Shown here: one piece after another, positions 12,801 through 24,866 of the stretch
Layout: each line of letters opens with the position of its first letter
Numbering within the stretch: the stretch's first letter is position 1
Assembly: GCA_026119855.1 (NCBI GenBank)
Contig: JAOWBW010000223.1
Location: 1,054,001-1,118,000 of the forward strand
DNA length: 64,000 bases
Reading direction: 5' to 3'
Source: Campanula takesimana
Lineage: Eukaryota; Streptophyta; Magnoliopsida; Asterales; Campanulaceae
Notes under the pieces: generated by a model
The model's input: the letters and a program-made list of their open reading frames with translations, nothing else
What the model was told of the DNA's origin: nothing
Databases searched by the model: none
Program-made: the position numbers and the translations under genes

Positions 12801-15800
12801 CGTTGTACCTGATGTCATCAAGTATTTCAGTAAATCTCTCAGTTCCATCTTCAACTGGTGGCATATCTGTAGCACGTTGGAGCCATCCAATGTCATCGGC
12901 TGATCCATGAACAGTCCTCCGAACCCGCTCAATAAGACTTAAAAGAAACATAAACACAAATTAAATTAATATGTATACATATAACATTCATATAAATATT
13001 TAAAGAAAAGGTTAGAACTTGCTTAAAAAAGGTCAGAACTCCAATATCCATTTGCATAAACCCAAATCATTTTGTTATGAAACAACAGTTTCTAAAGAGC
13101 GCACATTTCACCCCTTGTAAGCCTCCCAGAAGTTAAGGCATATTCCTAAACTAACAAATGTTAGAAAACAATGGTAACTGAGCATTGTGTACCGCTGTAA
13201 TCCCTTAATAGTAATGGCACACTCCTCAACTTCTGATTTCTAAGGACTAACCTAGGCAACTAGCTGCGGTTGCTTGACAAGTCCCAAACAAATGTTGGAT
13301 GGTAAGAAGAAGAAGAAGTATGCACTCTCCCATATGCAAGAGTAAGAACTTTAAGACAGATGCCAATTGGTTACTGAAACATTATCAAAAAAATAATAAT
13401 TTGTGCACACTTACCCGTTTGGGTAGCGTCATTGATAATGCCACTTCCTAAAATAATAATTGTTTTTTTATTATTATTATATTAACCCTGCCCCATTTGT
13501 CGTACTCACACAATTAAATTGTGGACCCCACTTATAAATCCCACAAACTTATCATACTCACAACACCTTTCCCACTCACAATGCTTTTCAATATATATAT
13601 GTTCACTCCTCAATTCTCGTGCCAAACAGTAACTATGCATATCGACCTGGGACGGAGGGAGTATAAGCTTTTCTAATAAATGCGGCAACATGGTATTTGA
13701 AAACCGAGAGAGGTACTATAGTGATGCAATGGGGAAAGATATTCATGCAACAGATCAAGAAAGTAATCATATTATATATAATCAATACCTTTGGAAAATA
13801 GAAATCCCATTTGGGCTGGTCTGTGCTGATTGAACAAGTGAACTAGAACTTTGAGATGGATCTTCAGCTGAGCTCCTTGTTATTCCATCATGAATAGTTG
13901 GAGGACTAACTGCAGTATTAGCTGCTCCAGAAACTGCAGAAAAGCTTCCACTTGAAGATGCATTTTCACTTCCCGAAGAATTTCTAACTCCTTCAGAAGC
14001 AAATGTCACCAATTCCTGTCCATTGGAGTCCCTTGTACCACTTTCCGCTGTAAAGGAAAAGATACACGGTGAAGGTAACAAAAATTAGGTTGCAAAACAA
14101 AGATGCTTGATTTGGTATATAGTCAATAAAAATTTGCCCCACATACAGTGCACAAGAAGAGTACAGAAGCCGGTATGCAAGAATACAAAAGCAAGCACAT
14201 ATAAAATTTAAGCATCTAAAAACCGTGAAGAAAATACAATTATTGGATAGTTACGGTGTGAATGTATCACAACACATAAGAAGAAAAGTAAAGCCATGTA
14301 ACAAAATTTCATCTCAAGAACATGATGGAACTCTGTTACCTTATCGTTAGACAACCAAACTGGTAAGTGTCCACTCTACTACCCGAAAACCTTGCAAAAT
14401 ATTGCAATTCCATATCGCAAGAGGAAATGGTGCAAAATTCCATCAACTTCCCCACAAAAACATGTTCAACCCCAACGATCCAAGTCTCAGTCATGTTAAA
14501 TTATCTAAAAGGAGCCGACATAGGAGCTAATACTGTAAAACAAAACAACCAATTCCAAATGCAACAAGTATTCCTCTTTCCTTGCAAGATGCTCACATTT
14601 TCAAAACCTCCATAAATGCTCCAACAAGGACCCAAAGGAGCTACTATATCAGACTGCCCTATCTACTTTCCTTTACGTAAAAGGACCCACTCATTGGCGA
14701 ACAAACACACACACACAGAAAAAAATGTAACGAAAAACTGCTTTGGAAAAGAGTAATTTATAATTGATCACAATAAAGATCCTTCATTCCCTCTTCTCTG
14801 AAGAGAAGATCACTAAATAAACGGTCTTCAAGTGAAATCATTTTAAACTCATCAGTGTAGTTCATTCATTTCTACCAATGCAACAGCTGAAACATGAGCC
14901 AAAAGGCCCAACAAAGGAATATCAGCTTATAAATAGCCAATCATTCCAAAAGAAGTTCCGCATAAAGCCGGTTTGAAAGAAGTGATTATTGTTGTGCCAC
15001 AAAAGAGATGCATTGTGAAAAAGGCACATTTTGTATGTAGCTTTGCTTGCTGGTAACTTCGAGAAATTGCACTCAAACTCATTCCTTTTTAAAATTGCAC
15101 CTCTTTTTTGGAGGGACTAAAATGGTAATTGTGACTATTATTGGAAACTCTGTTACCCGGACTCTTCAAATATGTTGAAGTACCCGTGTCCGATACGTAT
15201 CGTGTCCGACACGACACCCGGACACCTGCTTTTTCATTCGGATACGACAAGAAAATTTGAAAGAAAAAAAGGAGTGAGTTGACTTCATTTATAAAGATTT
15301 AACAAATTTTAATGTTGTTTTACTTAATTATACAATATATCTTAGTAAAAAAGGAGTGAGTTGACTTCAATTATAAGTAAAGTATAAATAGTCTATTTAT
15401 ACTATTTTGATTTGTCCTGAAATAATGCTCGTATCCCGTACCCGTGTCCAAATTTAGGACGGTGTCCTAGTGTCCAAAATTATTAAGAAAACTGTATCCG
15501 ACACTAGGATCCGTATCCGTGTCATATCCCGGATACCGTGTCCAGGTAACATAGATTGGAAAGGAGGGAGTAGATCTTAAAAGCTAGTTTGCTTCACGTG
15601 GGCCAATCTGGCCTATCATCGAATTTCGGAAATTTAGTGCGATACTAAATCCAAAAGTACAAAGCCATAAGAAAGAGAAAAGTAAATGGAAATGATAATA
15701 TACAACTTCTAGAACGTCTCCAGATTTGAAAAATGATTACAACCAGCTACACGTCTCTCCCGTCGGAAGTTTTTATACTTATCATATTTGTCTCCAAAAG

Positions 15801-17594
15801 GAACCACCATTGAGCATAAGAAGATTTTAATCAAAAGATCATCCAGTATTTTTCACTTACCATCTAATTCCATTCATTCCAAATACATATAACTAATGGG
15901 AGGGAAAACCACAAAAATACCAAAGATGCTAACACCAGTGAAACTAAGGAAAATGTCTTAGTCTGCAAGTAAATAAGATCCAACAAGGTTTAGAAGTCAG
16001 ATAATCTTTTTCACGGTCAATAAATTTTCTAATGTCAGTATATGTCTTGGTCTTTTGGGATAGGACACTGTATAAGGCAACTATGGAATTCAGTTGGGGA
16101 TTTTCAATGTAGTGCCTACTTATTTGCAGAGCAGGACAGTAATGCTTTAATTTCTTGACAACTTTTTTTCTTCTTCTTTGGTTTACATTTGTTTTGTTAG
16201 TATTGACGTGATTTTCATCTTCTGTTGCATTTCTTTCTACTATAAAAGAAATGTTATCTTCATATGATAAAAATAATCTTCAATAGTGTACATAGTTCTG
16301 TGCCTTGAACCAGAATGAACAATGCCAGATATAGTTATTGAAATTAAAAAAAAATCCGACAATGCTTCAGTTTAATATATGAGTATGAATGCGGTTCTGA
16401 CCCATTATTCTTACACACAACACTAGTGATTCAATCCTCTAAGTAAGAAGTGAACACACAAGAGGAGCAATAATTCCCTAAATGGAAATTATGTCAACAT
16501 AAAAGACTTTCAACCAATAAAAACAACGCATTTGCCCTCGAGATAGAGAAAATGAGTATGAGAGAGGGAGAGAGAGAGAGAGAGAGCTCACCTGAAAAAT
16601 CAGGGAAACATCGAGTCAGGTATGAAGTGGTCTCAGCAAGATAAGAGGCAGCTTCATTTAAAGCTGGTACAGAGGTAAATAATGGTGGAATAAATCGATC
16701 GGTTCTTGTGGAATTGTTGTTTGCCTGAGCATGACAAAAAGGCAGCTGTTAAGGCACTTCAAGATGGGAAGTCATGATCCTTAAAACAACTGAAACATGT
16801 CACTCAACCACGGGAGACATAAGTGAAAAGTGAACATGGAGCAAAATGATTAACAGGAAACATGGGCCCGGTGCAAAACCCACACTTTAATTCAAAGGCT
16901 GAGAGTAACTAATTGATCAAATCGACAACCTAAAGAAATGATAAACAAGCCTTCTGAAACGAAATAGTGTAAGAACATTTATCTACAGGCGAATATGCTA
17001 ACTTAATCTTCCAAACAACTCCCTCCGTCCCAAAACAAAGTACCCATTTGCTTTTAGGAACGCGAATTAATGAAAGATTTCAGAAAAGTAGGTGGTGAGA
17101 ATGGGAAGGAAAAAAAAGTGGGATAGAGAATAGTAAGAGGATGGTTGTTGTGAGTGGGAAGGAGAGAAAGTGGAGTATATATTTTCCTTTTTGGGAAAGT
17201 GGTACTTTCCAATTGGACGCCCAAAATGGCAAAATTGGTACTTTGTTATGGGACGGAGGGAGTAAGTATTTTGGTTATACATACTTTTCCCTATGAAAAT
17301 TTCACCATCTGTATCATCGCATTAATTAACTAAATTGGGTATACTTATCGTAAATCAAATTTTCCCTAGTAAGAGTGAAGATTGTGCTAATCATTGCGAT
17401 TGGGGTGGCACATAAACCCTCATGGGGAGGTTCTGAGAACCAGAAAGCACCACCTAGTCTATACGATATTTCTCATTTAGTTATTAAGGTGATGCAAGAG
17501 CAGGATGTAAGCAAAGAAAAGACATTACCAGAAGTGGGCTTGATTCTTCACTACTGGGCGTTCTCTCATCCATTAATGGGACTGATGCTGGCAT
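9889..17594 (-). CDS. Plant alpha/beta-hydrolase (lipase-like), 517 aa, function unknown
   Basis: Eight coding exons are read on the minus strand: 17594-17529, 16724-16592, 14047-13789, 12937-12809, 12718-12669, 12097-12000, 11922-11635 and 10419-9889 (stop included). They total 1554 nt, phases agree at every GT-AG site, and no frame breaks occur. The start peptide is MPASVPLMDERTPSSEESSP, followed by a Ser/Asn-rich low-complexity region. A core reading VYLLIPGLFSNHGPLY is followed by the nucleophile elbow GHSKGG (Ser about 276). C-terminal EKSDGLV and LDHAW are candidate sites for the acidic and His members of the triad. This fits a conserved, poorly characterised plant hydrolase family with a lipase-like fold. 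The substrate is unknown and no signal peptide is seen. Introns hold several MITEs and a local duplication. Confidence 0.85.
10719..10894. mobile_element. Short Stowaway MITE (176 bp) in the hydrolase last intron
   Basis: The ends are CTCCCTCCGTCCCGTAATGA and TTTGGGACGGAGGGAG, flanked by TA. The same subfamily (GATCTTCTCGTTTG core) recurs at 24392-24571. Confidence 0.85.
11017..11460. repeat. Local duplication in an intron (two diverged copies)
   Basis: Two segments about 280 bp apart share the order AGGGATG..., ACACTTTTAGCA, GATAAAAATTTGAT, CAGYACCATTRGG. They are about 11017-11175 and 11297-11460. The second ends in a long poly-G run near 11412-11436. They look like an old tandem duplication. 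Confidence 0.55.
13420..13661. mobile_element. Stowaway MITE with degraded left end
   Basis: The right end CTGGGACGGAGGGAG followed by TA is intact. The internal sequence resembles the 17019-17262 subfamily (CTCACAACACC, CCCACTCACAA motifs). The left terminus is not recognisable, so the start is approximate. Confidence 0.5.
15148..15554. mobile_element. hAT-like MITE, 407 bp, 8-bp target duplication
   Basis: The termini are CTCTGTTACCCGGAC and GTCCAGGTAACATAG, inverted with two mismatches. The exact 8-bp duplication ATTGGAAA lies at 15140-15147 and 15555-15562. The arms are rich in CCGTGTCC/GGACACGG motifs. It lies in the hydrolase intron between 16592 and 14047. Confidence 0.8.
17019..17262. 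mobile_element. Stowaway MITE
   Basis: The ends are CTCCCTCCGTCCCAAAACAA and TATGGGACGGAGGGAG. The inverted internal motif AAAGTACC/GGTACTTT is present. It lies in the hydrolase intron 1. Confidence 0.85.
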
Positions 17595-18012
17595 ATACTG
17601 GAGATAAAATTATATAGTCAGGTATAACAAGAAAAGAAAATAGACTAATCACAAACATGTACTCAAAGAAAGAATACAAGCAAAAGAGCCAGAGAATTGA
17701 TGATGCAAACAAGAACATAAAAAAATCTTAATTAAATCAACATCAATTCTACACAAAATTTAACCCCTTTTTTCTCACGCATTTCAAGCGACAAAGGAAA
17801 TTAAGCTTCATGTTCATGTTCCCCATTCATAATTTCTCAATAAAAATCAAAATTTCCACTTACAAATGATTTAAACACACTGTAACGCAACAAAATCAAT
17901 GAAAACTCAAGCAAGAGATTGTAATTAGACATTTAAAATTCAAAGACTTAATCAAGAAAGCATGAACAGAACTAAAACCCTAAAAGAGGAGATCGTCGTC
18001 GATTCACTTACC

Positions 18013-18110
18013 TGAAAATTGCTTGAGAAGAAGATATTTTTTGTAATTAACGAAATTGAAATTTAAAGTTTAGAAGCAATTGAGAAATTTGAATCGTTTG
18101 GATTTGGGAA
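18013..18110 (-). promoter_or_regulatory. Non-coding 5' leader exon of the alpha/beta-hydrolase gene
   Basis: On the minus strand a clear donor CAG|GTAAGT lies at 18013/18012. An acceptor (CTCCAG) lies four bases upstream of the start codon at 17594. This implies a leader exon upstream of about 18013 and a leader intron of roughly 0.4 kb. The 5' end of the leader is not defined. Confidence 0.55.
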
Positions 18111-18129
18111 ATAGTAGTCGAATTGGATT

Positions 18130-19620
18130 TCGCGCAAATGGATAAAATAAAAAAGATCGTTAAAACTGCCAACTTAAGCAAAGAGAACGTCGTCTCAAGG
18201 TGACAGGTAGTGTCGCTAATAAATACTCTCCGTGTCCATTTATTATTTATGAGGACATATTTGTTTTAGATTTCTCATAAAGCCCTCCAGACAAAAATAC
18301 TCTATACTGCCCAAATTTCACGACTCTGATAGTTATTCATATTAGCGGGCGGTTTTTCCATGATATCATTCTTATCTTTGAAATGAGCCTCTGACTGTTG
18401 TGAAAAAAATTATCAATGCATGAAATGTATTATTTTCTTTAGAAAAAAAAAAAAAAAAAAGACTCTCATGAACCAATCTAATTTTGATTGGTTAATTATA
18501 ATTTTTTTTCTCTTCCTAAATAATTTTCCATTTCATATTAAGATTTTTTTAAATTAAATATTAAACAATTTTACTAAGAACTAAGTATATTTATTTTTTT
18601 TCGAAATCAGAACTAAGTATATTTTTTTTTTTCGAAATCAGAACTAAGTACTGTATATTTTATCACATGATTATTGACAATGAAAATAAGGTACTAATTA
18701 ACTTCACACGAAAAAACATTAATTCGTTATATTTTTTTAATTAAATACTTTTAGGGATGGTAAATACTAGTATATGATAATACCATATCATCATGATGTA
18801 TGACAGTCAAATTAAACAAAGATCATGTGTACATTTTAATTTTATTAAATCTGGTATACCTTTTCCTAGCTAACTATAAAACCTTTTTGAAGGCCAAAAT
18901 CTCACACAAAAAAATGTGTTTTTATTGAGCTTAGAGAAAAAGAGAAAAGGGGTTTCGACATGCCAGTGTTAGTGTAAGAAAGTGCCAATGTAAAGAGTGT
19001 TCGTGCATGAATTATGAAGTGCCAGTGTAAAAAGTGTTGTTAGTATAAAAGAGTGCCAGTGTTCGTGCCAAAAAAATGTCAGTTTTAAAGTAAAAAATAG
19101 TGTCATTGTTAATGTAAAAAAATGTCAGAGCATATTTATTAAGTGTCGGTGTGAAAACTGCAAGTGCTAGTGTAAAAAAGTGTCAGTGTAAAGAGTGTTA
19201 GTGAAGTCAGTGTATGTGTATTTAAGTGTCAGTAACGAAAACATGATTATTTTTTTATGATTAGAAAAACGCGGTTTTCATAAGAACAACTATTTTTGAA
19301 GTGTTTAATATATTTAATTTGTTTCAAAAAGATTCGTCTATCTTTAGCTTTTGAAGAAGTTTTTGACTTTTGAGAGACTTTGAGAACGAAATTTTTTCTT
19401 TACTATGTCTAGTTGGTGTTTTAATGGTGTCAAACTAATGTGATTCACTTTATTTTCTATCTCACCTAAGAAAGATTTCTGTAGACAAAAAAAACATATA
19501 AAATCCTTACATATAAAATAAATAAATTCTCAATTTAGAACCTAAATCATCATAAGAAATATTTTATCATGGATAGAACGATAAGAGTCATCTAAATATA
19601 TTACTATAAACGATGTACAT
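18130..19620. other. Gene-free stretch with AT-rich DNA and a degenerate short-repeat array
   Basis: No exon is recognisable. The notable content is at 18956-19240: about a dozen degenerate copies of a motif like AGTGYCAGTGTWAGTGTAAA, ending beside AGAAAAACGCGGTTTTCAT. The same motif fills the core of the foldback element at 59335-59855. Confidence 0.5.
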
Positions 19621-19621
19621 A

Positions 19622-19878
19622 CTCCATCTGTCCCAGAAAGATAGTCTCATTTTGATTTTTTATGGTCAACAAAAATAAACTTTGACCAACCATTGGTGAC
19701 GATCTAATCATTCTAGTGAAATTCTAAAATTAGTAATTGATAAATTATTAAGTGATTTATCAATAGCAATTTTTAGAATTTCATTGTGATCATTAAATTG
19801 ACACCAATATTTTATCAAAGTTTATTTTTGTTGACTATAAAAAGTCAAAATGAGACTATTTTTCTGGGACAGATGGAG
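19622..19878. mobile_element. Stowaway MITE, subfamily with TGACCAACCATTGGT core
   Basis: The ends are CTCCATCTGTCCCAGAAAGA and TTTCTGGGACAGATGGAG with flanking TA. It is a close relative of the copy at 56016-56277. Confidence 0.85.
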
Positions 19879-20574
19879 TATAATATACTCGCTTCGTCAC
19901 ATAATAAATGTTATACAGGTCAATCGACATTTTTTACCCTTGTACTTTGCTTAAGCTTAGGTTTTAACCTCTCTTTTAGCAGTTTTAACCCTTATACTTT
20001 AGATATGCACTTATTTTCCCCCAAACTCCAAAGTACGAGGGTTAAAAATACTAAGAAAATGGCTTAAATTTCATCACTTTTAGGGGAAATGAATGTGTTT
20101 ATAAAGTACAAAGGTTAAATCTGCTAAAAAAATACAAGAGATGTTAAAACCGAAGTTTAACTAAAGTACGAGGGTTAAAAATGTTGATAGGCCATGTTGT
20201 ACATTATTTTGTTGATCCGTTTAAAATAAATATCCACAAGATTTTGGGGGAAACTAGTTTCTCCCTAAATTATAAAAGTCTTGTTTTGTAAATTGTTGTT
20301 AAATGTTCGACAAATGCTTGCAAGTAGAAAAAATGAACTTTCCGGGGAAATTAGTTTCCCCCAAAACCTACTCATAAATATCGCATTTTTAAATAAAAAA
20401 ATGAGTGTTTTTATGCAATTTAATTTTATCATTGTAAGCAAAATAAATAAATAAAAGATATATTTTTTATTATGAAATGGAAGGAGCAAAATATTATGTG
20501 TATTATTATTATTTTTGTAAGCAATATACATATTCAACTTGTTTTCATCGCCATATTAGCATAACGCAAAATAT

Positions 20575-20995
20575 TGGGAAAAACGTGTTTTTCCAAACGC
20601 TTAGGAAAAACGCGTTTTAACAAAAAACGCGGTGGTATTTTTGTAAATAATCAAAACTTTTCAACGGTTCTAGATATAATTATAAAACCTTTTGGATATG
20701 ATATTGATAGCCAGAACCTTTGAAAGTGATAGCCAGAAGGGTCATTTTTGTAAATAATCGAAACTTCTCTACGGTTCTGGATATCAATATAAAGCCTTCT
20801 GGATATGAGATTGATAGCCAGAACTTTTGAAAGTGATAGCCAGAAGAGTCCTGGATATCAATATAAAGCCTTCTGGATATCAATATAAAGTCTTCTGTAT
20901 ATGAGATTGATAGCCAGAATCTTTGAAAGTGACAGAAGGTTTTGAAAAATACGTCTTTCCTAACCAGTAGGAAAAACGTGTTTTACAAGAGACCA
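20575..20995. repeat. Foldback element of the ACGCGTTTTTCC family, with internal repeats
   Basis: The arms carry GGAAAAACGCGTTTT-type motifs and the phrase GCGGTGGTATTTTTGTAAAT. The core is an array of repeats built on TTCTGGATATCAATATAAAG and GATAGCCAGAAC. Related pieces occur around 27150-28650 and 59335-59855. Confidence 0.55.
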
Positions 20996-21155
20996 ACTCT
21001 TAGCATAAAGAGAGAGGGAACAAAATGAATGACTGCTGATTTTTAAGTACACTCACTTAATGTTTAAAAACTTTGTACTATACAAAATCTTAGGCATACA
21101 ATGAGTGTACTTAGTAACTTTGGAAATGTATTAGTAGCAGCGCTCAAATTGAATA

Positions 21156-22336
21156 GGGCTAATTGCAAATTGGTAACCTAAGTTTGTGTCATATTTGCAA
21201 TCCACAACCCAAAAGTTTAATTGTGCCAATCAGCCATCTAAGTTTGTCAATTTGTTGCAATGTGGTGAATAAAACTAACAATTTGTCAATTTTTTTACGG
21301 ACCTAAACACATATGCCTGTCACATGACTTTTTAAAAGGGAAAACTTGTCAATTTAATCCCATCATCTTCCTCCGTTAGACGTTCGCCGGCGTCTTCCCA
21401 CCAAGCATCAACAACGTTCAATCAAACCTAATCCCGCTGGCAAACTTCTCAAACAACAACAATCTAATCCCTCCAACTCCCTCGTTGTTCTTCACTGTGT
21501 TTCTCTCTGTCATGTACATTCTCCTCACTCGTTAAAGAGAGAAAATTCGGAACTCGACGTCGTTAAATGTCCTCGCCATTTCCGAAATGGCCGCCTTGGT
21601 TTCATTGATAGGTTTCTTTGTTTATCTATTGGGATTTTTTGGTATTGATTTTGTTCAGTCTGTTATTCGCATGTTTCTTGATTCGTGGGCAATTGAGAAC
21701 GTAAACACAAATGAGATTCGGGAGGCATTGCAAAGGATTACCGACAAATCATTGACTGTGCTTCCATTGGAGGGTTTCGATTACGGCTCGATTTTGGGGT
21801 AATGTTGTAAGATGTCGGTTGGGTACGTGCAAATTTCAGTTGGGATTTTGGGGCCATTGTTGTTGAACGGGGTGGAGTATCCCGAAATGAAAGGAGAGGA
21901 GACGGCGGCGCCATGAAGGAGGGCAGTCACCGACGCCTTGAAGAAGGAGAGCTGGGGAAATCAGGAAGATTAGGGTTCTTAAGTTTTAGGGTTCTAAAAG
22001 TTCAGATCTAGGTTGGGGGAGGGTTAATATGTACTGTTTTTCCTTTTTTTTTGTCATTTTAGGATAGATGGTTAAAGATTGTACAATTTGACCCCAAAAT
22101 ATTTTTACCTGGTTCATTTTTGCACTGGTTTTGGTCTTTATTGACAAGATTGTGCTTTTAAAAGGTCATGTGTGAGGCACATGTATTTAGGTTTGTCAAA
22201 AAACTAACGAAAATTTAGTTTATTCACCACATTGCAACAAATTGATTAACTTAGGTGGCTGATTGGCACAATTAAACTTTTAAGTTGGGGATTGCAAACA
22301 TGAAACAAACTCAGGCTACCAATTTGCAATTTGCCC
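21156..22336. mobile_element. MULE-type element (1.18 kb), possible Pack-MULE
   Basis: Inverted ends of about 180-200 bp start GGGCTAATTGCAAATTGGTA. The flanking 9-bp direct repeats AATTGAATA and AATTTAATA (21147-21155, 22337-22345) differ by one base. The interior is less AT-rich and contains an open reading frame at 21587-21802. The sister element at 27280-28226 has the same end structure and a perfect 9-bp duplication. Confidence 0.75.
21587..21802 (+). other. 71-codon ORF inside the MULE-type element, possible captured exon
   Basis: The ORF starts MAALVSLIGFFVYLLGFFG, a strongly hydrophobic N-terminal segment typical of a membrane anchor. It continues with an amphipathic part (NEIREALQRITDKS) before a stop. 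Upstream DNA (21360-21586) resembles a plant leader, CT-rich with an in-frame ATG context. I do not recognise the family. It could be a host gene fragment carried by the transposon or a chance ORF. Confidence 0.35.
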
Positions 22337-22489
22337 AATTTAATATACATAAGATAAGAGACAACATTATAATTCATTTTAATTGCAAATCTTAATACAT
22401 ACTGTAATCACTATTAGACAATGACATTTCAAGCCATAAATTTAAATGGACATAAAATGTGTTGTGTTCATGTAGGCCATTGGGCCAAA

Positions 22490-23833
22490 TTACAGATTCC
22501 TAAGGAGAAGGCCTTCAAAAGTAATCCCAGGCCCAAAAGCAAGCCCAAGCCCATACTCTTCCCCATCCGCTCTCTTCAAATCCTCCCTCATATTTTCAAT
22601 CACATAAAATATAGTATTACTACTAACATTCCCAAAATTTATCAATGCCTTCCTACTACACTCCAATTTATCCCTCCTCAACCCTAATTTGGTCTCCAAC
22701 CGGTTCAATATAGCCGGTCCACCTGGGTGAACCGCCCAAAACACATCATTGAACCCTTCTAAACTAGCCTTGTTCATCAACTTCTTGCAAAACTCCTCAA
22801 TGTTGTCCTCAATCTTTTGAGGAAGATCCCTCCCTAACTTGAAGTAAATGCCTTCTTCTGATAGCTTCCCGTCGATCACGTTTTGCGTGCCAGGCAAAAA
22901 CTGCTGAACCGCGTAGTTAAGTTCCATGAAGGGAGACTCATTTGGGAGCGGGTGCGCTCCGATAATTGCAGCTGCGGCTCCATCACCGAACAATGCAGCC
23001 CCGACCAGATCGTAGGGTCGGGACTTGTTCGGTGGACGAAACCCTAAAATAGTAGTCTCGGAAGTCGTGAGGAGGACACGACTTCCGGGATTGTTTTCAG
23101 CTATGTCTTTGGCAACCCTAAGTCCCGTAACACCACCATAACAACCCAAAAAGTAGAGCATTACGCGATTCACATCGTTTTTCAGATCGAGCTCGCTGGC
23201 TAGGTATAGATCACCCCCGGGTAATCTTATCTCGCTCGAGGAAACATAGACTATGTGAGTGATGTCTTGAGCCGGCCTTCCCCATTCTTTTATACAAGCT
23301 AGGCTTGCTTCTTTGGCCATCTCGACTACCGCCTGGTTCGCAATCTCGAGTCGTTGCTTGATTGTTGGTGAGCCTTCTGTTGCTAGTTCAGGGTATTCGT
23401 CGAGGATCGCCTTGGACATCACCGTGTATCTTGTTCTCACGGTTGTTGTTTTACCTATCAAAACAAATCCGTAGCTAAAAATAAAAAATCCAAAAAAACA
23501 TGGAAAATGAAAGGAAATGAGTTGTTTATTTTTTATGCAGTTTTCATGTTACCCTAACATGAAAATTTCATTTTTCTTGATTAATTTCTCAAGCGAGCGC
23601 GTTTAGAGAAATGAAATGAACTTACACAAGCGCTCCAATTTCTCCTTCATGGCACCATCATCGCAATTAGTGTCACGAAAGTAGCCTTCAACCAAGCATT
23701 CCTGTGGCACTATTTGGCCCGGAAAAGCCTTGCCCATTGCAAGAATCGTGGCCTTACCAAGTGTGGGAGCACGCCTAGCTCTTGAATAAGGAGTCTGCTT
23801 AGAAAATGCGCCATTGCCATTGATTTGCGACAT
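22490..23833 (-). CDS. LAP6: Type III polyketide synthase, LAP6/PKSA-like (sporopollenin biosynthesis)
   Basis: Two exons, 23833-23626 and 23454-22490, encode 390 residues, the normal length for the chalcone synthase superfamily. The intron splits the conserved Cys codon in LCK, as is typical of the family. The catalytic triad is present: Cys about 174 (YFLGCYGGV), His about 312 (AVHPGGP) and Asn about 345 (GNVSSN), with GFGPG-type motif LAFGPG. Blocks such as TTTVRTRYTV and HIVYVSSSEIRLPGG match LAP6/PKSA closely, more than ordinary chalcone synthase. In Arabidopsis this enzyme condenses fatty acyl-CoA starters with malonyl-CoA to tri-/tetraketide pyrones in tapetal cells, which feed sporopollenin. 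Expression is therefore likely anther-specific. The ORF is intact. Confidence 0.93.
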
Positions 23834-23902
23834 AATTCTCGCTAGAAATGATCAAGTTAGATTAGATAGATTAACTTGATGGAATTAAGAATCTGAGATT
23901 GG

Positions 23903-23916
23903 TTGTGTATAAATAG
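23903..23916 (-). promoter_or_regulatory. Possible TATA box of the LAP6-like gene
   Basis: On the minus strand CTATTTATAC lies about 75-80 bp upstream of the ATG at 23833. The match to a plant TATA box is imperfect (TATTTATA), so this is tentative. Confidence 0.3.
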
Positions 23917-24391
23917 TGAGATTTTAAGGTTGTTCTTGGAGAGAAGTTGGTATTAAGGAATCTTGGCATGAAGGGTAACAATGGATTCTTTATTGTGTTC
24001 TGGTTTTCTTTTGGGTTGTTGGGGTTGAAAGTGTGATGAATTTAAATTCCATTTAATTAACAATAAAAAATCTATTTCTTGAATTTTCCAATTTAAGATA
24101 TAATTGTACTACCTAAATTTTAACATGAACAACAACAAAAATAAATCTAACGAGAAATATCAATGGCGACCTTAATACAAGATTGGATGGTTATACATAT
24201 CCACTCAAGATAGCCAACAAACTTAACAAAAACATAACTTTGCAAACATTCATTCATGGAAAACAGTCACAACAGCAAAAGTAAAGCTTAAATTTTAACC
24301 AAAAACTTAACGGAAACATTAGTTTTTTAAAACACCATGCCCAATGAAACATGGAGTATGGACTTTAACTATTAAAACTGTCATATTAGTA

Positions 24392-24571
24392 CTCCATCCG
24401 TCCCAGAATGATCTTCTCATTTGACTATTCGAACTTTTTAAGAGTATAAGCATTTACTTTACTAGCCATGTTTTGTGTATGCAATTTGAAGCCCAAATTG
24501 TAGAAATGGGAAGAACTTTTTGGGACAATGAGAAATGACAAATGAGAAGATCATTTTGGGACGGAGGGAGT
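24392..24571. mobile_element. Short Stowaway MITE (180 bp)
   Basis: The ends are CTCCATCCGTCCCAGAATGA and TTTTGGGACGGAGGGAG. It belongs to the same subfamily as 10719-10894. Confidence 0.85.
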
Positions 24572-24614
24572 ATTAAATATGACAACTTTCACTAATGAAC
24601 CGGCAACTTTAATA

Positions 24615-24866
24615 CTCATCTGTCCCAGAATGAATGTCGACCTTTTTGGTATGCTAGTACGAGGGAAGTTTGAGCAATAATTATAGATTAATTTAATTAT
24701 CCTAATGGAAATTCTAAAAATTGTTATTGATAATATTTATAATGGTGTATTAATACAAGTTTTATAATTTTATTAGGATAATCAAATCAATCTAAAATTG
24801 CTGCTAAAATTTTTCGTTTTAACGCAAAAAAAAAGGCAACATTTATTCCAGAACGAAAGGAGGAGT
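24615..24866. mobile_element. Diverged Stowaway-like MITE
   Basis: The left end CTCATCTGTCCCAGAATGAA has a weak inverted partner CCAGAACGAAAGGAGGAG near 24850-24866. The core resembles other Stowaway copies (TAATTATCCTAATGGAA). Confidence 0.5.

Noticed and set aside
17375..17617. 80-codon + strand ORF near the start of the hydrolase gene
   Set aside because: It overlaps, in antisense, the first coding exon and leader intron of the minus-strand hydrolase and has no recognisable domain.
19885..20230. Possible foldback with AAAGTACGAGGGTTAAAA words
   Set aside because: Inverted and direct copies of the word occur, but borders and target repeats cannot be defined.
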